Shown piece by piece: positions 27,501 through 41,300 of a stretch of 64,000 nt of DNA. The DNA is from Chamaea fasciata (lineage: Eukaryota > Chordata > Aves > Passeriformes > Sylviidae). The translations under genes were made by a program, and so were the position numbers. The DNA is taken from assembly GCA_029207755.1 (NCBI GenBank), contig JARCOQ010000002.1:39814244-39878243 (forward strand), written 5' to 3'. Position 1 is the stretch's first letter, and every line of letters starts with the position of its first letter. A model generated the notes under the pieces. The model was not told the DNA's origin, ran no database searches, and saw only the letters and a program-made list of their open reading frames with translations.

Positions 27501-30500
27501 TGCCTGTGACGCTGAAACACACAGACTTTAGTTGCTGGTGTTACCCAGGGTATCACAAATGAAAATTCAGGTTAGATCATCATCAAACTCTCAGCTGTGC
27601 AAAATTCACAGTCAGGAGTGAATTCTTATCTGCATTAATTTACACCCATTAGAATCACGGAATGGTTCGGATTTAGAAGGTATCTAAAGATCATCTAGTC
27701 TAAGCAACCTGCCTTAAGCAGGTATGTATTTTAGAGGTCAAATTGATCAAACCTCCCAAATTTTAAAAGGCAGGCACAACACTTGTCAACTCCTCTTCCT
27801 GAGTGTTCATTCTTACTCTGTATTCTCCACAGCCTACTCAGGACCTCTGCCTCCTTGGCTTTCTCCTCTTCCAAAGTCGGGCAAACAAAGCTTTAGGTTC
27901 TGCCCTCAGAGTAATACTGTTTCTCTACTGGACTGCTACTCCAGTTTTAAAACAACAGTTCAATCTGAGAAGGATCCAAAAGACATGTCCTCCTTTTTCC
28001 CTCTCCCCTCGGCCCAGTGGCACCAACACGCTTGTCAGCTCCATTTTTTTTTTTTAACTGCAAGGTGGCGCTGACTGACCACGTAAGAATGACACAATGG
28101 CCATGTGTGCCGACACTCCAACTCCAGGGAGCTTGCATTCAGCTTACAGGAGCTGGAAACACAGAGCTGTGCAATCAAACTATCAGTCTGAAAACTGTAC
28201 ACATGTTTTAAATTATCAATGAATGCTGATCAGCAAGATAATGAAAGGATGTAGAGTATATAGTGCTAGGACAAAAAGGATAAAAAACAATACTTAAATA
28301 TGGGGGAGGGGATGTAGGGTTGAGCAGGGGAGAGAGACAGACAAGAGCTTTGATGGGCGAAAATAGATTAGATTGGAAATAAAGCAGGTTTTTGTCTTTC
28401 CCCTTTTATTTAAACTCCCTTTAGGAACAGATTCTTTTAATCATTTTTATATGGCCATTTTCTTATAGTCTTAGCCATGTATTTTCAAGCAATATGAAAA
28501 TACAGCAAAAATAAGCATCATTCCTACCTGTAAGTACAGTAAAACTTGCCATATGACTACCTGATCACGCACCACTTTCTCCCTGTAGGTTTTCAAAGGC
28601 AGAGTGCTCAATTTCATTTAATGACACATAAAAAAATGCCGAATCTGTTACAGAAAGAACTAATAAGAAGATGGGATTTCCCAGCACCTAGTACTCAAAG
28701 CCTGCAGTATTGCTGCAACCCCTGCCTGGCCCTCTCTGGTGGAACAGAAGAATATAATTTTGTTGACATGTACTCAAAGCAATGATGAAGGGTGTAACAG
28801 AAAATAGAAGGGGACAGTACTGATTCCCAATTCTATTGTCAATTTCAATCTGCTTATTTTTTCACCTAAATCAAATTGCCTGATCCAAAATTATTAATAA
28901 ATACACACCAAACACATAATTCCTTTCCCTTCTGGAAAATGAATGTAAGGGTACACAGTGGCTCCTACAGTGTTGTAATTCTTTAGGGGAATGGTTTTTC
29001 CCCTTTGACCCCCTGGAATTCCTTCCCTTTGACCAATGGAAAGACCCTCCATACCTTCCTTGACCTAACTGGCTGAGTGCCAGGATCCTCCCAAGGTGGG
29101 AAACTAGATAAGACCCCTGTATTTCTTTGTTCGCTCTCTTTGGCCCCTGGAACCCTTTGAGGAATAAACATCTTGGAATAATCCGGGGGTAAGAGCCTCT
29201 TTTGGAATCTTTTGTCCTGTCCCTTCGGAGATATTCCTCCAAAGCCTCTCCAGAGCTAGTCCCGGGAGGGGCTGCGGGGGGATATTTCACTACAGAAAGG
29301 TGCTCTGTCAGTGTTTCCAGATTCACTACAGAAAAATTCTAAGAAATTATAAAACATTAGGTAATTCTTCCAAAAAACCCATTTGAATGCGGTTTTTCTT
29401 TTACAGTATCAAAGTAAAGTTGTTTAACCTCGACAGACTGAAGGTAGTGCACTTGACTGCCTATTTTTATAAATCCACTTGAAAAACAGCTCACCTCCCA
29501 GGACCATACCAGCTTGACAGCACTTCCTCAAGCGACATGCTGGGCAGTTCTTCCTACGGATTTTATCGACTATGCAGTCATTTCTTCCAGCACATAAATA
29601 GTTGTGCTGCCCTGCAGACAAGAGAAAAACAGGATGAATACTATGTTTTCTAACATGACAAAGTTACTTCTGTCTATAAATGTTTCAAAAATAAATGAAC
29701 ATTCGAAGAAGTGCACTCGAACCATTAAAGAATTCCTTCATTTTATGCTAACCTTTGACCAATCATGTTACTATTTGAATATAATGTTTTACTTGGTCTG
29801 TTTAAGGGCCAAACTCCTCATCCATGAAATTCCAAAATAATTAGCAGGCAGCATGAACTCCTTAAATTACCGCACTAACAATATTTCTTAAGTAAATCTG
29901 GCATGAGGACAGACCAATTGTTTCTTTAAATCTTATTTTTCTTTGAAGATATCGATCCTGTTTGCTTGGATTGATGCAGAGTTTCTGACAGCAAACAGAA
30001 TGAAGAAGTTGGGGCAGTGCAGAAAACAGAGCCCTTCAAGCAAAGTAAATGACCTCTTATGGAGAAGCAGTTCAGTACTAAACTTGCTGAAATACCAGCT
30101 GACCAGGTACAGCCAACACAGTCAAAATGGATAAATAGAAAGAGATTGTAGCTTTGTGGTTTAGGTTAGCTTAGTTCATTGTTTAATTCTGAATGATATT
30201 GTTAGAAAGAGTTTGTCATTAGTGTATTGAAATAGAGACCTTTCAATGAAATTAGCTTTCAGCAAAGCAAAAGATTAAATGGAATATTGTGGATATAGAC
30301 TTCCAAATATAACAGAACTCAGCACTAAAGCTTTTAAATTTTCACTGATTTCTACATCTAGAATCTAAAGAGCTAGTGCTGAGCCATGTGAAACAACCCA
30401 TTTGTTAGCACATTTCTGTGCTAACATTTTTAAAGGAAATTAATTTACTTCTTAGCCATAACTTTAAAAACAACCTGTTTGGTTTTAGTGAAAGAAACAC

Positions 30501-33500
30501 AAATGTCAGAAATTAATTTTCATAACAATTTTTATTTTTTTTAGAAACCTAGAGGTGAACAAAAACAGTTCCCTCACACATTGCCTGGCAATAAAAAAGT
30601 CCGTAGTAATGTTTTAATAGAAGAAATTCTCATTTACTTTGTCCCATTAATTCTAATCCTGGACTTCTCCTTACAGAAAACATTACCAAAAGCAGACGAA
30701 TGAATAAAAATCTGTCTTGCTATTGGCAGCAGACCAGTAATCAAAACACTTATTTTGAACAATTCTTCCTTGGGATTACTTGAAGTTTTTCCTTGTCTTT
30801 CTTTGCCTTTGTAAGCTACAAAAGGCATTCAGTCTTTTGATAAGCAACAACCGTTTTAAAACTCCATTAATTTAATTAAAATCCATGACGGTTATCTCAG
30901 CTCTGTGGCATTCTAGTGCTTTAATGCACAGCTAATCTACAAAAGAATGCTTAAATACAGTTTTGTTTCAAGTTCAAGTTCTGTTTGTTCTTGTCTTGTT
31001 TCAGGGTTTTCTTCGGTTCCCTTGAAGGAGATTTCATCTGGCCCTCTTTTCCTGGATATCTGCTAAGTCTACACAAGATGGTCTGAATCCATATGAACTT
31101 TGCCTTTTTTAAATCTAAGACTGAACAACATTTTTTACATTTACAAAACAAATCATAATTGAATCAGTGTTATGTGTTAAGTGTAGTTATGTGTTATGTG
31201 TAGTTATGAAAACTACACTTCCATGTCCATATGTTCTGAAGTTTCAGATTAGACAGGATCAATTAGTGTCTCTGCCCAGTGTATACCAGGCCAGAAATTA
31301 AATTTCTTACTAGAATTTGGGCACAGTAAATTTGCTTAAAAGCCAAAACACTGCCAATCCAATTCTCTCAGGGGATTATGGTGACAAAAACTCAGGCACT
31401 TCTTGATGCTTACTGTGAACAACTTCCTTGCTTTCAAGACTTGTAAGAAACCAGAATCATATCCTGCACTTGACTTAGACCTCCGTGTGAGTTTTCCATT
31501 CCACTCATCCCCACTCATTCCCCACCTCTCCCTGACACCTTCTGTCCCAAAGTGTATTCCACTCATCTTGATTCAGCTGTGATTTGGAAAACATCTAAGT
31601 TTCAGTTGTTTGATATTTTTCATTTTCATCAGTAAAGGATTTTTTTTTTTTAATCCCAGTGATCTGTGTGGATTTCATCTCAATAGATAAATCTGAGTAA
31701 ATATTCCCATTTGAAATCACTTCTACCATTGTGCAAAGCTGAGTTCTGAGAAACTGTTATGTGCTCGACATTAATATTTTAGGGACAGCAGCCATCTGAA
31801 GGACAGATTGTGTAAGAAATGAACACATGCCAGATATTTGTATTATTTCAAAATTACAGAACAATATTTTGTTAGATGACGATGTTTGGAAGGTTTTCCT
31901 GGGACGATAAAATATGTATTTGAAAATGTATTTGCTACAGTTCAGTCTTCAGGATCACCTAGATCTGAACTAATTGTCTTCAATACTTGAGCATTGCAGG
32001 TATACCAAAGGAATGTACTAATGAAGTACCCAAAGCCCCCAAGAAGATAAAATCACTATTTATTTGGTAGCTTGATATTCAGTATCTTTTCTATGACTAC
32101 TGTCATTATAACTAGGAAAACAAAAAACAAAACAAAGAAGCAAACAAAATACTTAGGAAAAAAACCCAGCATAGTAGTATTTTAGTCACTAGAGCACAAG
32201 TTTGAACGTAAAGGTTGCTACCAGCATTTCTTACAAAAATATGAACCTAGGAACCTTCTGGCAATTGCCCCATCTTCAGAAAGCTTCACCCACTGTTAAG
32301 TTTCTTATGCATGTTTATTTTTCACTGTTTTTTAAAAGTGCACGTTGAGGATCACTCTCAATGTATTGGCTCATGACCAGCTTGATGGAGAAAACAGAGA
32401 AATTATTTTATCTGTCACTTAAATGTTCCAGATTCTTGTAGAATAGTATTTCTGTTAAACTTCCATCAAAATCCACTACTGGTAGCAAAGCTGCAAGTTC
32501 TAATGTCAGCAGGCAAACACAGTTTTAAGTCCTGTAATGACTACTGCTACACTTTTAAACTGCTATACTGCTAATACTTAAAAAACTGGAGGTTTTTAAT
32601 CCAAACAGTGCTGGAAGTAGCATGTACAATACCATTACAAACTGAGCTATTAGCTTAGCTCACTGACATGCTTTAAGTCACTTACAATCACTCCAGTAAA
32701 CTCATGAATTGCAGAGATATGAAAATATGAAAATCATAAAGCTTTACATGCACCTAGGGTATCAGATACAGCAATCAGTTATTTGGGTTAGTGCATGTGT
32801 GCTGAACTGCTGCCACCCTGCACAGAAGCAAAGCACTTGTTCGCGAACACTCAGTTCCTACTATCTGCAAAGAAGAGTACTATCTCAACTCTTTTGTCTC
32901 TCTCCCAACTGTGATTCTACCTCCCTGTACCTCTATTAACTGCCAATGCTTTTGTATAAAACCATCAAACCTCTGGGGGATTGTTCTTTGCAGAACACAT
33001 CATGGTGTTTTATTTGGTCTAGTTTAAGATTTCTGTCTAAAGCTTGCAGACACCTATTGCATCTCTTTGCAAATTATTTTACTGCCAAATGTCTCCCAAC
33101 ATTGACTTTTTGCTTCCTGAAGGTTAGCCACAAGGTTTTGCTCAATAATTTTATAGAAGTATGTTTTATGTTATATAAACTTTTTTAAAAGTACCAATTA
33201 AATCAATAGGTAAAACCCAAAACAAAACAAAAAACCACAATGGAATTGTGGAAGCTGACAATAAACATGGGTTTAAGATTTTAAAAATGGAAAATAAGTT
33301 CACCTCTACACCTAAACAAAACATAATGGTGCAGATGTAGCTTTTGAGTAAAAATCTGACTTCTGGAAGCTAAGACAACAGACTAGGCTAGTCCCTAGCC
33401 AATGGAAAACCTGACTTGTCAGAGTAAATACAGGGTAATCCTTAACACTGAACATGCTCTGACAAGACCAGTTTTCCACAGCCAGCAAACAGTCTGGCCT

Positions 33501-36500
33501 AACTCATCCTTGGTAAAATGGGAAGTAAAATTATATCGAGTTTAGCCCAAATCTAAATACAACACTCTTCTATTTACACCGTTTCAAAGTGCAAAACAGC
33601 AAATGTGGGTTGAATTTACTTCTCATTATGCGGATTTTTTTTTTAGTCTTGAAGAACTAGGAATCTATACTACACGGTCTCCATGTCCCTGTATGCCATT
33701 CCATGCTATTAGTCTCCAAGACTCCACACACTTCAGATAATATTACTGGGGGTTTTTAATTTAATACTGATTTTACTTCTGTGTGTTTTCTCTAAAAATA
33801 GAAAAAGTCCCTGAAGTTAGACTTCTGACTCTAACTGTTTAACCAAAACCCACATCCATCATGGACTTTACCATGCATAATCTTTTGATAAAGATTTACA
33901 TTTCCCTCTTATCCCACTGAAGTAAAATTCTCACTTCCAGTTCTTAAGTAGGTGTTATGACTTCCACTCTGTAGCCTATATTGGTATAAAGAAAGATCTG
34001 CAATTGATGCAAGTCTATTCCTCAGCAAAGAATTAAGGATTCAGTGGACCAAAGATGACAAAGAGTGGAAAGCAAAGGAACTTGTGAATATCTTCCATCC
34101 TGGAATCTAACTGAAATAATGAAGAATTTCATAGTGAAAGCAATAAAAATGATTGTTTATAACATCCTTGACCGACTCTTTACTCCGCTTGTACACTGAT
34201 CTCAAAATCTTCCTGCCTTTTGTTGTGAATCCTACAACACTATTGTCTATTTCCTTCCAAAATCACTTCTCCAAGGAGCAACTTCCAAAGAGAGTATAAT
34301 TTTTAAACAATATCTACAAAGCAGAACAATTAAATCTACCTATCTTGTTTTCATTCACTTTTAGACAGAGTCAAAAGTTACGATCTTGTTTTTTAATCTT
34401 TTTTTATATTTCCCTGTCTGTTCCATCACTTCCAACAACAAAGAAGACAGAAAACAAAATGAAAGAAGATTAACCCATAATTTATGGAAACTACAATGAA
34501 CGGCAAAATTAGGAATACTGTTTCATATTGATTTTCAGTTGGTTTGCCTGGACTCTTTACCACTGCAACACCTTGAAGTGTATAAAGTCTTGGAGTCTAA
34601 ATATGGGAACTGACAACAATAAAAACTTTCCACAGCTAATATCCTTTCAGGAGGACATGGTAGCAGCTACAAGTCACTATTTCCAGTTCTTTTTATGGCA
34701 TTGTGTCAGAATTGTTCCTTGGTGATAATTTTTAAGTAATTAATTACATCAGGGATATAAATATGTAAAATGATGGAAGTGTCAGCATATTTGTCAATTG
34801 GTGGTCTGTTTCTTACAAATACAAAACATGGGATTTGAACACAAAACCTACTTTAAGTATACACCAACTATTTCAGAGGTATACACTCTAAAGTATCAAT
34901 TTTTCTCCTTTTGATCCCTGAGTGTTATGTTCTTCTATCAAAATAAGACTTTATATTTGCATTTCAGTCATCCTATCATTCTGATTTTAGTGGAATTATC
35001 ATAGCACATTGCCATGATAAGTTTTTCCATGCATTTTTTCTTTATATTCCTTGACTTGTCCTACAACTGAACCAGTTGGACAGGGTCATCCACTATATGA
35101 GCAATAAAGGTGGAAAAATCCAGAAATATTAGTAGCAGAAAAAAGCAAAATGCAAAAAACTCAGATACTGCTGCCTCTTGATTGAAACACTTTAGATTAA
35201 TTTGATTATATTTGATTAATTAGATTCTAAAATGTAGATGTTTATCAAAACACTACTAGTGGTACATCATGAATATTGTGGAACAAATACACAATTTAAG
35301 GCGATGGACACCATCAATCCCAAATCTACTTTTAGCAGAGAACAGTTTTACTATAAATACTTACACTTCATATACTTAAATCACATATTTTATAAATATT
35401 CTAGTACTTTAAAATGAGTATGATTTTTATATGTGAAAAAATTTAATGATACCTGTAATACCCTATATATAACACTAAAGCAATATGAAATTAGTATTTT
35501 ACATGCTTAGTTTATTTCTTTTATATACTACAGAACTATATTAGCTACCTTGGTGATGCGGGTAGATAGAATTCATATCACCGAATGCAGACAGTGTACA
35601 TGGTCACCTGACACTATGCTCAGTGCTGAGAAATAGTTAGAGTACTGCTATTTTCATCACAAGTACATATTAGAAATGTCAGTTCTTCCTAACATTTCTG
35701 GTTTCTCTCCATTTACCACAAAATGACTTTCAGATAAGCAGTTCAGGTTGCTCACATTGTGCACATGGTTAGTTAGAACAGGGTATCAGCAAGACTGAGC
35801 AATCATTTGCTGGTCCTCTTTAAAGCAGGCAGTTTTACAGTACCTAAAATAGCTTCAAATCCACTGGAAAAGATGTTTAAGGTAATATATGATACTGCTT
35901 CCAAAATACTATGCATAAGTTAAACTAAAAATTTTAGTAACTGACATTTCTGCAGCTGATTATGTACTAAACCATGTCTGTTAGGAAAACAGTGATAAAG
36001 TCACGGTTAAAACAGCAGGAAGCCCAGCATTAGCACAAGAGCCAAAGCACCAGAACAAATGACATCTCAGCTCACTTCACTGTTGTGCTTCATATAACTC
36101 AATTCATCAAATTGCTGTTTGTCAAACTGCTGGACAACAAATCCTTTTCAAGTCAGAAGTATGATGAAGATATACCATTATGTATCAATGCTGATTTTCA
36201 TTTGCATGATACAAAGTCTTTGAACTCACAAAAGTGACATTTTCCATCTGTATTCTAGGCTCAATAAAGAAATTCTGTACATTAGAATTTGAAAATACAC
36301 TTAGCTTACTGTACTTTTAACACATTTTGGCCATGTGCAAAATAAAAGAACTTCAATAACATCAAATCTATTATATTGAGTGAAAAGCATTTTTATCTCT
36401 CAACTTGCCATGTGTATGCTTTGTGTATTTGCATGTTTTCTACTTCATGAACACTTCATCACCGCCAGGTTTACATTACATGCTGCATCAAATTCTAATC

Positions 36501-38271
36501 CCAAGATCCAGACTGGAAAGTTGGATTAAAAATTAGAAAACTCTTCAGAGTTAGGAGAAAAAGGAACTTTTAACAACTGCTTCATCAAATTTACAGCTAA
36601 AAGGGTCTCTACAATATTACTTCTCTGTGTTTTCAAAGAGGATTTTCTACTAGTGATTGGCTTTTACCAAAATACTTGGCATGCTGTACCATTTTAGATT
36701 CTCTAGCTATGGAAAAGCATAACTGTCTAGACAAGCACTTTTCCTTATGCACCGTGTTGCACTACATACATAGTGAATCACCCTGCCATCACAAAATGGT
36801 TTATTGTAACTCTGATAAGGTCAGATAAACTTAATCAGAAAGTTTGGTTGAAGTCATGATCAACCTTCTTACTGTGCAGGCATAGCTCATCATCAATGAT
36901 TCCATGGAATCTCTCTATACACAGACAGTGAAAACCCTCATGGAAAATCTACTTTCTGCCAATTTGCCAAATTCGGGCCTCAGAGAGTAGAAAAGAAGAC
37001 ACTTGGCCAGCTAAATGTTATCTGCTTTCTATGTTTGAGCTTATTCCCTGATGCCATTGATGCAACAGAGTTGCTACCCTGACTTAAAGCACCTATTAAA
37101 ACTAGACAAAAGTTATACAATCATTTGGTCAAGTTTGTAACACATTCCCAAGTATTTAAACAAACCACTAGTCAGTTTCTAACTGATCCGTTGTAATTTC
37201 ATGTATTTATGTTGGTCTCAGACTCTGGGTTTGGGCAACTACTTTTCCTTACATATCAATAATATAAACAAAGTGCAAATATAAACAGAGAACAAAAATA
37301 AGAAATGAGGCTTTATTATAGGAAAAACAGCACTTGGATTTTTTTGCAGGATTTAGGTAATTTAAAGTTTTCATTAGTAAAACTACTGCAAAAGAGACAC
37401 TTTGAACAAGAAGGCAACAATGCAGGCTACCAAGAAATCCTGTGTTAGCAACAGTGTGACTCCAGAATCCCAAAACTGAACACTGGGTTCCTGTTCAGGG
37501 ACAGACATTCTACCATAGTGTTCCACAAGCATTTTGATCATAGCTGCGCTGCATGGTTTTACATGAAGGAATCTTTATAAGACATCCCTAATGACTTGTT
37601 GATAATTTAGTCCTAGAAAAGTAAAAGTTCATTTCTTGATCTTCCTTCTCCTCATGCAGGAAATATCCTCCTCTGTTTTGTTATAATGAATGAGATATAT
37701 TGGTAGCACTTAAATAATGCCTGATCAACAGCAAATTACTTTGCAAATACAGTAATTCTACACATTTGAAAGCATTTTGAGTATTATTTCCCTTTTTTTT
37801 TGGTTTCTATCTCCAAAATGCTCATCACTCTCATCTCACTGACAGGAACAGCACTACCCCATCAGCACAGTGAATCCAATTTTGTGTTTTCAAATTTCTT
37901 TACTGACTATAAATAGCAGTAACTTTCATTGTTTTCATTATACTCAAAGGATATCTTTACAACATTTTTAAAAAGCCTTGTCATTTCTCTGTACATTAAC
38001 TGAATCTACAGACTACCAGTTATTTTTAAGGGTTCAACAGAAAACTTCTAAATGCAAATAAATGTTGCCTAGGAAAAAACAACCCAGTATCTTTCCTTTT
38101 CTCCTCCTCACTTGCAGTGCTAACTTTTTTGACATATCTGGTAAACTACAGGTTCCCAAAGAAAGGACATGCATTTTTGTTTAACCTACTTCAAGATAGT
38201 GCCAAGAGAAAAATACGTTTATTTTATTAGCAACACCTTTTCTTCATAGACAGACAGACAGACAGACAGAC

Positions 38272-38306
<35 letters not shown>

Positions 38307-41300
38307 GCCACATATGGGGAACCAAGAACCCAAAACACAAAGTATCTACAAAGGCATACTTATTTTAGAATTCAGTGCCAAGAAACATTCTTAAGCAATC
38401 TTTGTGATCCTCACACAACTCTGACCCCTTGTCAAGTTCTGTGGGTATGCATTAGTTACATTCCAATGTATAATTAAATCATAATTAGTATATACAGTTT
38501 TAAAAGATTGCAGTCTGAGTATTTTAAATAATCTCTGTTTTTATTTCAAAAAGATTGGATATGGAAAAAAATATTTCTGGATAACACAGGAGTCCATTTT
38601 ATTCAAATGGAAGTGTTCAACCAATAAAGTATTGTCCTCACATCTGGGAAGGTAAAATAAACGGTGTACGAGTAGAACAATATCTGTGAAAAAAATTACA
38701 AAAAATACATAGGCTGTTTGATTTCAAACAGCAAATGCATCTCAGGTTACAGAAATAATTAAAATAGAAAAAAGACATTTTCCGACAAATGTAATGCTAC
38801 TATATAAAGTACCTTTTTATCTATGCACAAAACCTCATAACATACAAAAAATCTCAAGATAGAGAAAATCAATGAAATAGAAAAAGCCAGCTATTTCCAA
38901 TCATGTTTTAATTTCTCACAAAGATCAGTAATGTATGGAAATTATACGAAAAGCAGAGTTTTGACCAGGACTTTTTACTCACAAAATTTAACATCTTATT
39001 TGCATGAATTACTATTAAAAACCCCATGTCTGTAGTAGGACTAACAATTTTAAAAGATATATAATTCCTTTACACCCAGAGAAATGATGGGCAGGGGGGT
39101 CATTTCATGGAAGAAATATGTCTCCAATTTTTATGATTGCCAGTGTGAATTTTAAACACTATTTTTTATTGCATTTAAAATACAAATACTCTGTTTCTTC
39201 TTATAGAAGAGCAATTTCCCACCATTATTTCTGATATGAAATTTAAAAAACTGTATTTGAAGCCCATATAAAATCAAATATCTATCAATAAATGGGATTA
39301 TTTCAGTGTTGATAATTATATAGAACACTGAAATGAAAATAAAAAGTCCATCAGCCCATCTCTAAAGAACCCCCTGCAGTCTTGTACTTTCTAAACAAAA
39401 ACAGGTACAACTATATTTGTTCATTTTGCCAGTGCCCACACTGCTCGTTGCCTGACACTGCTTCCCGTCAGATTCAATAACTTGCATCTTTTCTGATTAC
39501 GGTCAGGTTTCTGATATACGTTCTTGAATATTCTTTGAAAATCCTTACTAGAAAACGCAAACACAATTCCTCAACAGACTCTCAAGTCCGTGGATTCATC
39601 TAAAAATTAGAATTATGAAGTTGCTATGTAAAACCTAAGACTTTTGTTTATGTAACTGCATTGACCTCTCATTTGTCTCTAAATACGTCTATATTCTTAA
39701 CCTAGTAAGACGCTGCAAATACAGACTTCAAATAGTCTGTGAAAACAACTTAAGATATCCCGTGTATCAAGGTATATTCCTTCTTAACATTTTTCATTAA
39801 AATAATTCTGCTGAACAGTAATGAAGTATGTTTTCGAGCAGGTTCGTCTACTGCAAACAGAACTGGGTACTAAATTTAAAAAGAGATGAAATCTAAAATT
39901 GACAGAATCAAATTCAAAGAAAACATTACAACATCATTATATAAGTAAAAAGCAAAACGAAAATTTATTTTAAAACACAGTACTCAGAAATTAGTATTAA
40001 AACCTCAGCTCCCTGACTTCTTTTAAAAAAAAAATTGGCTGATTTAGCAAAATATAGCAAAAAAATGTAAAGCCAAGCCAAGAGACCAACTAGGAGAGTC
40101 AGTGAAACTTACATGTATTCTTGCAAGTGACTTAAGAGCTTTGCAGCCTAACACAAATATTTCTAGTAGTTTTCTCACAAAAGAGAAAATGTGGCACTGC
40201 CTCAAAAGTTCACTTAGACCATCAAGACCACTTTGCAAATATTTTAAGTTAAAGGAAAAACATGAACATATGCTTAAAGTAGAAAGTAACAGCACAGCGA
40301 AACAAAAAATCTTATTACATTATCATGCTAAGCTTTTACTTTTCCAATATTCCCCTTTTTATTTGGAGAGAGATAAACTCTATAAAATGGAAAATCTATG
40401 TACCACAACAAGAAAATACAGGATGCAGCTTTTTTATTTTAAGGAATCCTATCCATTCAAACAATGGTTTTGTTAAATACATGAAACAGAAATTTGAATA
40501 TCCTAGTTCTGGCAGGATCAGATAAAAATCAAAACAGGAGACAAAGCCTAAAAAGTAGAAGGATTTGTTTTACTACTTTATCTGTTGAACTATATAAAAC
40601 AGTCTGCTCTTGTATTCGTATTCAAAATCTCAGTGGACAAGGCATATAACATAATCCAAAAATGAAAAAACAAACATAGGTATTACTACTGTTTCATTAT
40701 ACTTGCAGCTTGACTTTGCAATTGAATGACTATGTGGAACAAGTCAAACACACTTATTATTATTATGACTTGAAATAGTTCAGTGAAATTTTAAATACTT
40801 CTGTAACTCCCAGGAAGCCAGAACTCTGCAACTTGAAAGCAAGAAAAGTTTCACTACTTCAAAAAGAGAACAAAGCCAAAATAAATTCTTATCTGCCTAT
40901 CATTATTTCATACCCACAGTATTTTCCTTTGAACACCATTTATACTTTTTGAAACAAGTTGTGTCACAAAATTTTTATTTAACTCTGCCTACCTGGAAAG
41001 ATTGAGTGATAAACAGTAAATAATAAATACCTAAAAAATAAAGTAAAACAAATAATACTAGAAAAATCAGTTAAGGAAGAACCTCCTCAATATCCACTGT
41101 AATATTTAAATAGAGTTAATAGAACAAAAAAAAAATTCACAAGTGACAATATTTATAGAAATGAGCAATAAATAAACAGTATGCCCTAGTGTCTAGAAGA
41201 CATATTTCAGATAATTAGGAACAATGGCATTACATAGTACCTTCCATTGCCCTTTTAAAGAAGACTTTACAACTTCCACAGGTAAGTACTCCATAGTGGC

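Larger units (their letters stand above)
21917..29494 (-). other. PGR: PGR intron 3
   Basis: 7578 bp, GTGAGC..CAG. The most repeat-loaded intron: two adjacent CR1 copies (25346-26408), a CR1 scrap (27648-27760) and a probable solo LTR (28974-29294) close to exon 3. The section 21917-25345 is plain AT-rich DNA. Confidence 0.9.
29612..41240 (-). other. PGR: PGR intron 2
   Basis: 11629 bp between the two zinc-finger exons, GTACTA..CAG. The GACA/GATA microsatellite and a short hairpin are the only structured elements noticed. No CR1 recognised across its whole length, and no embedded gene. Confidence 0.9.

Noticed and set aside
28960..29320. CAGTGTT before and after the LTR-like block as a target-site duplication
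   Set aside because: The copies do not sit directly against the TG/CA ends, so the match may be chance.
28871..29326. Minus-strand open frame of 151 codons
   Set aside because: It lies across the probable LTR in antisense orientation and shows no recognisable domain; treated as chance.
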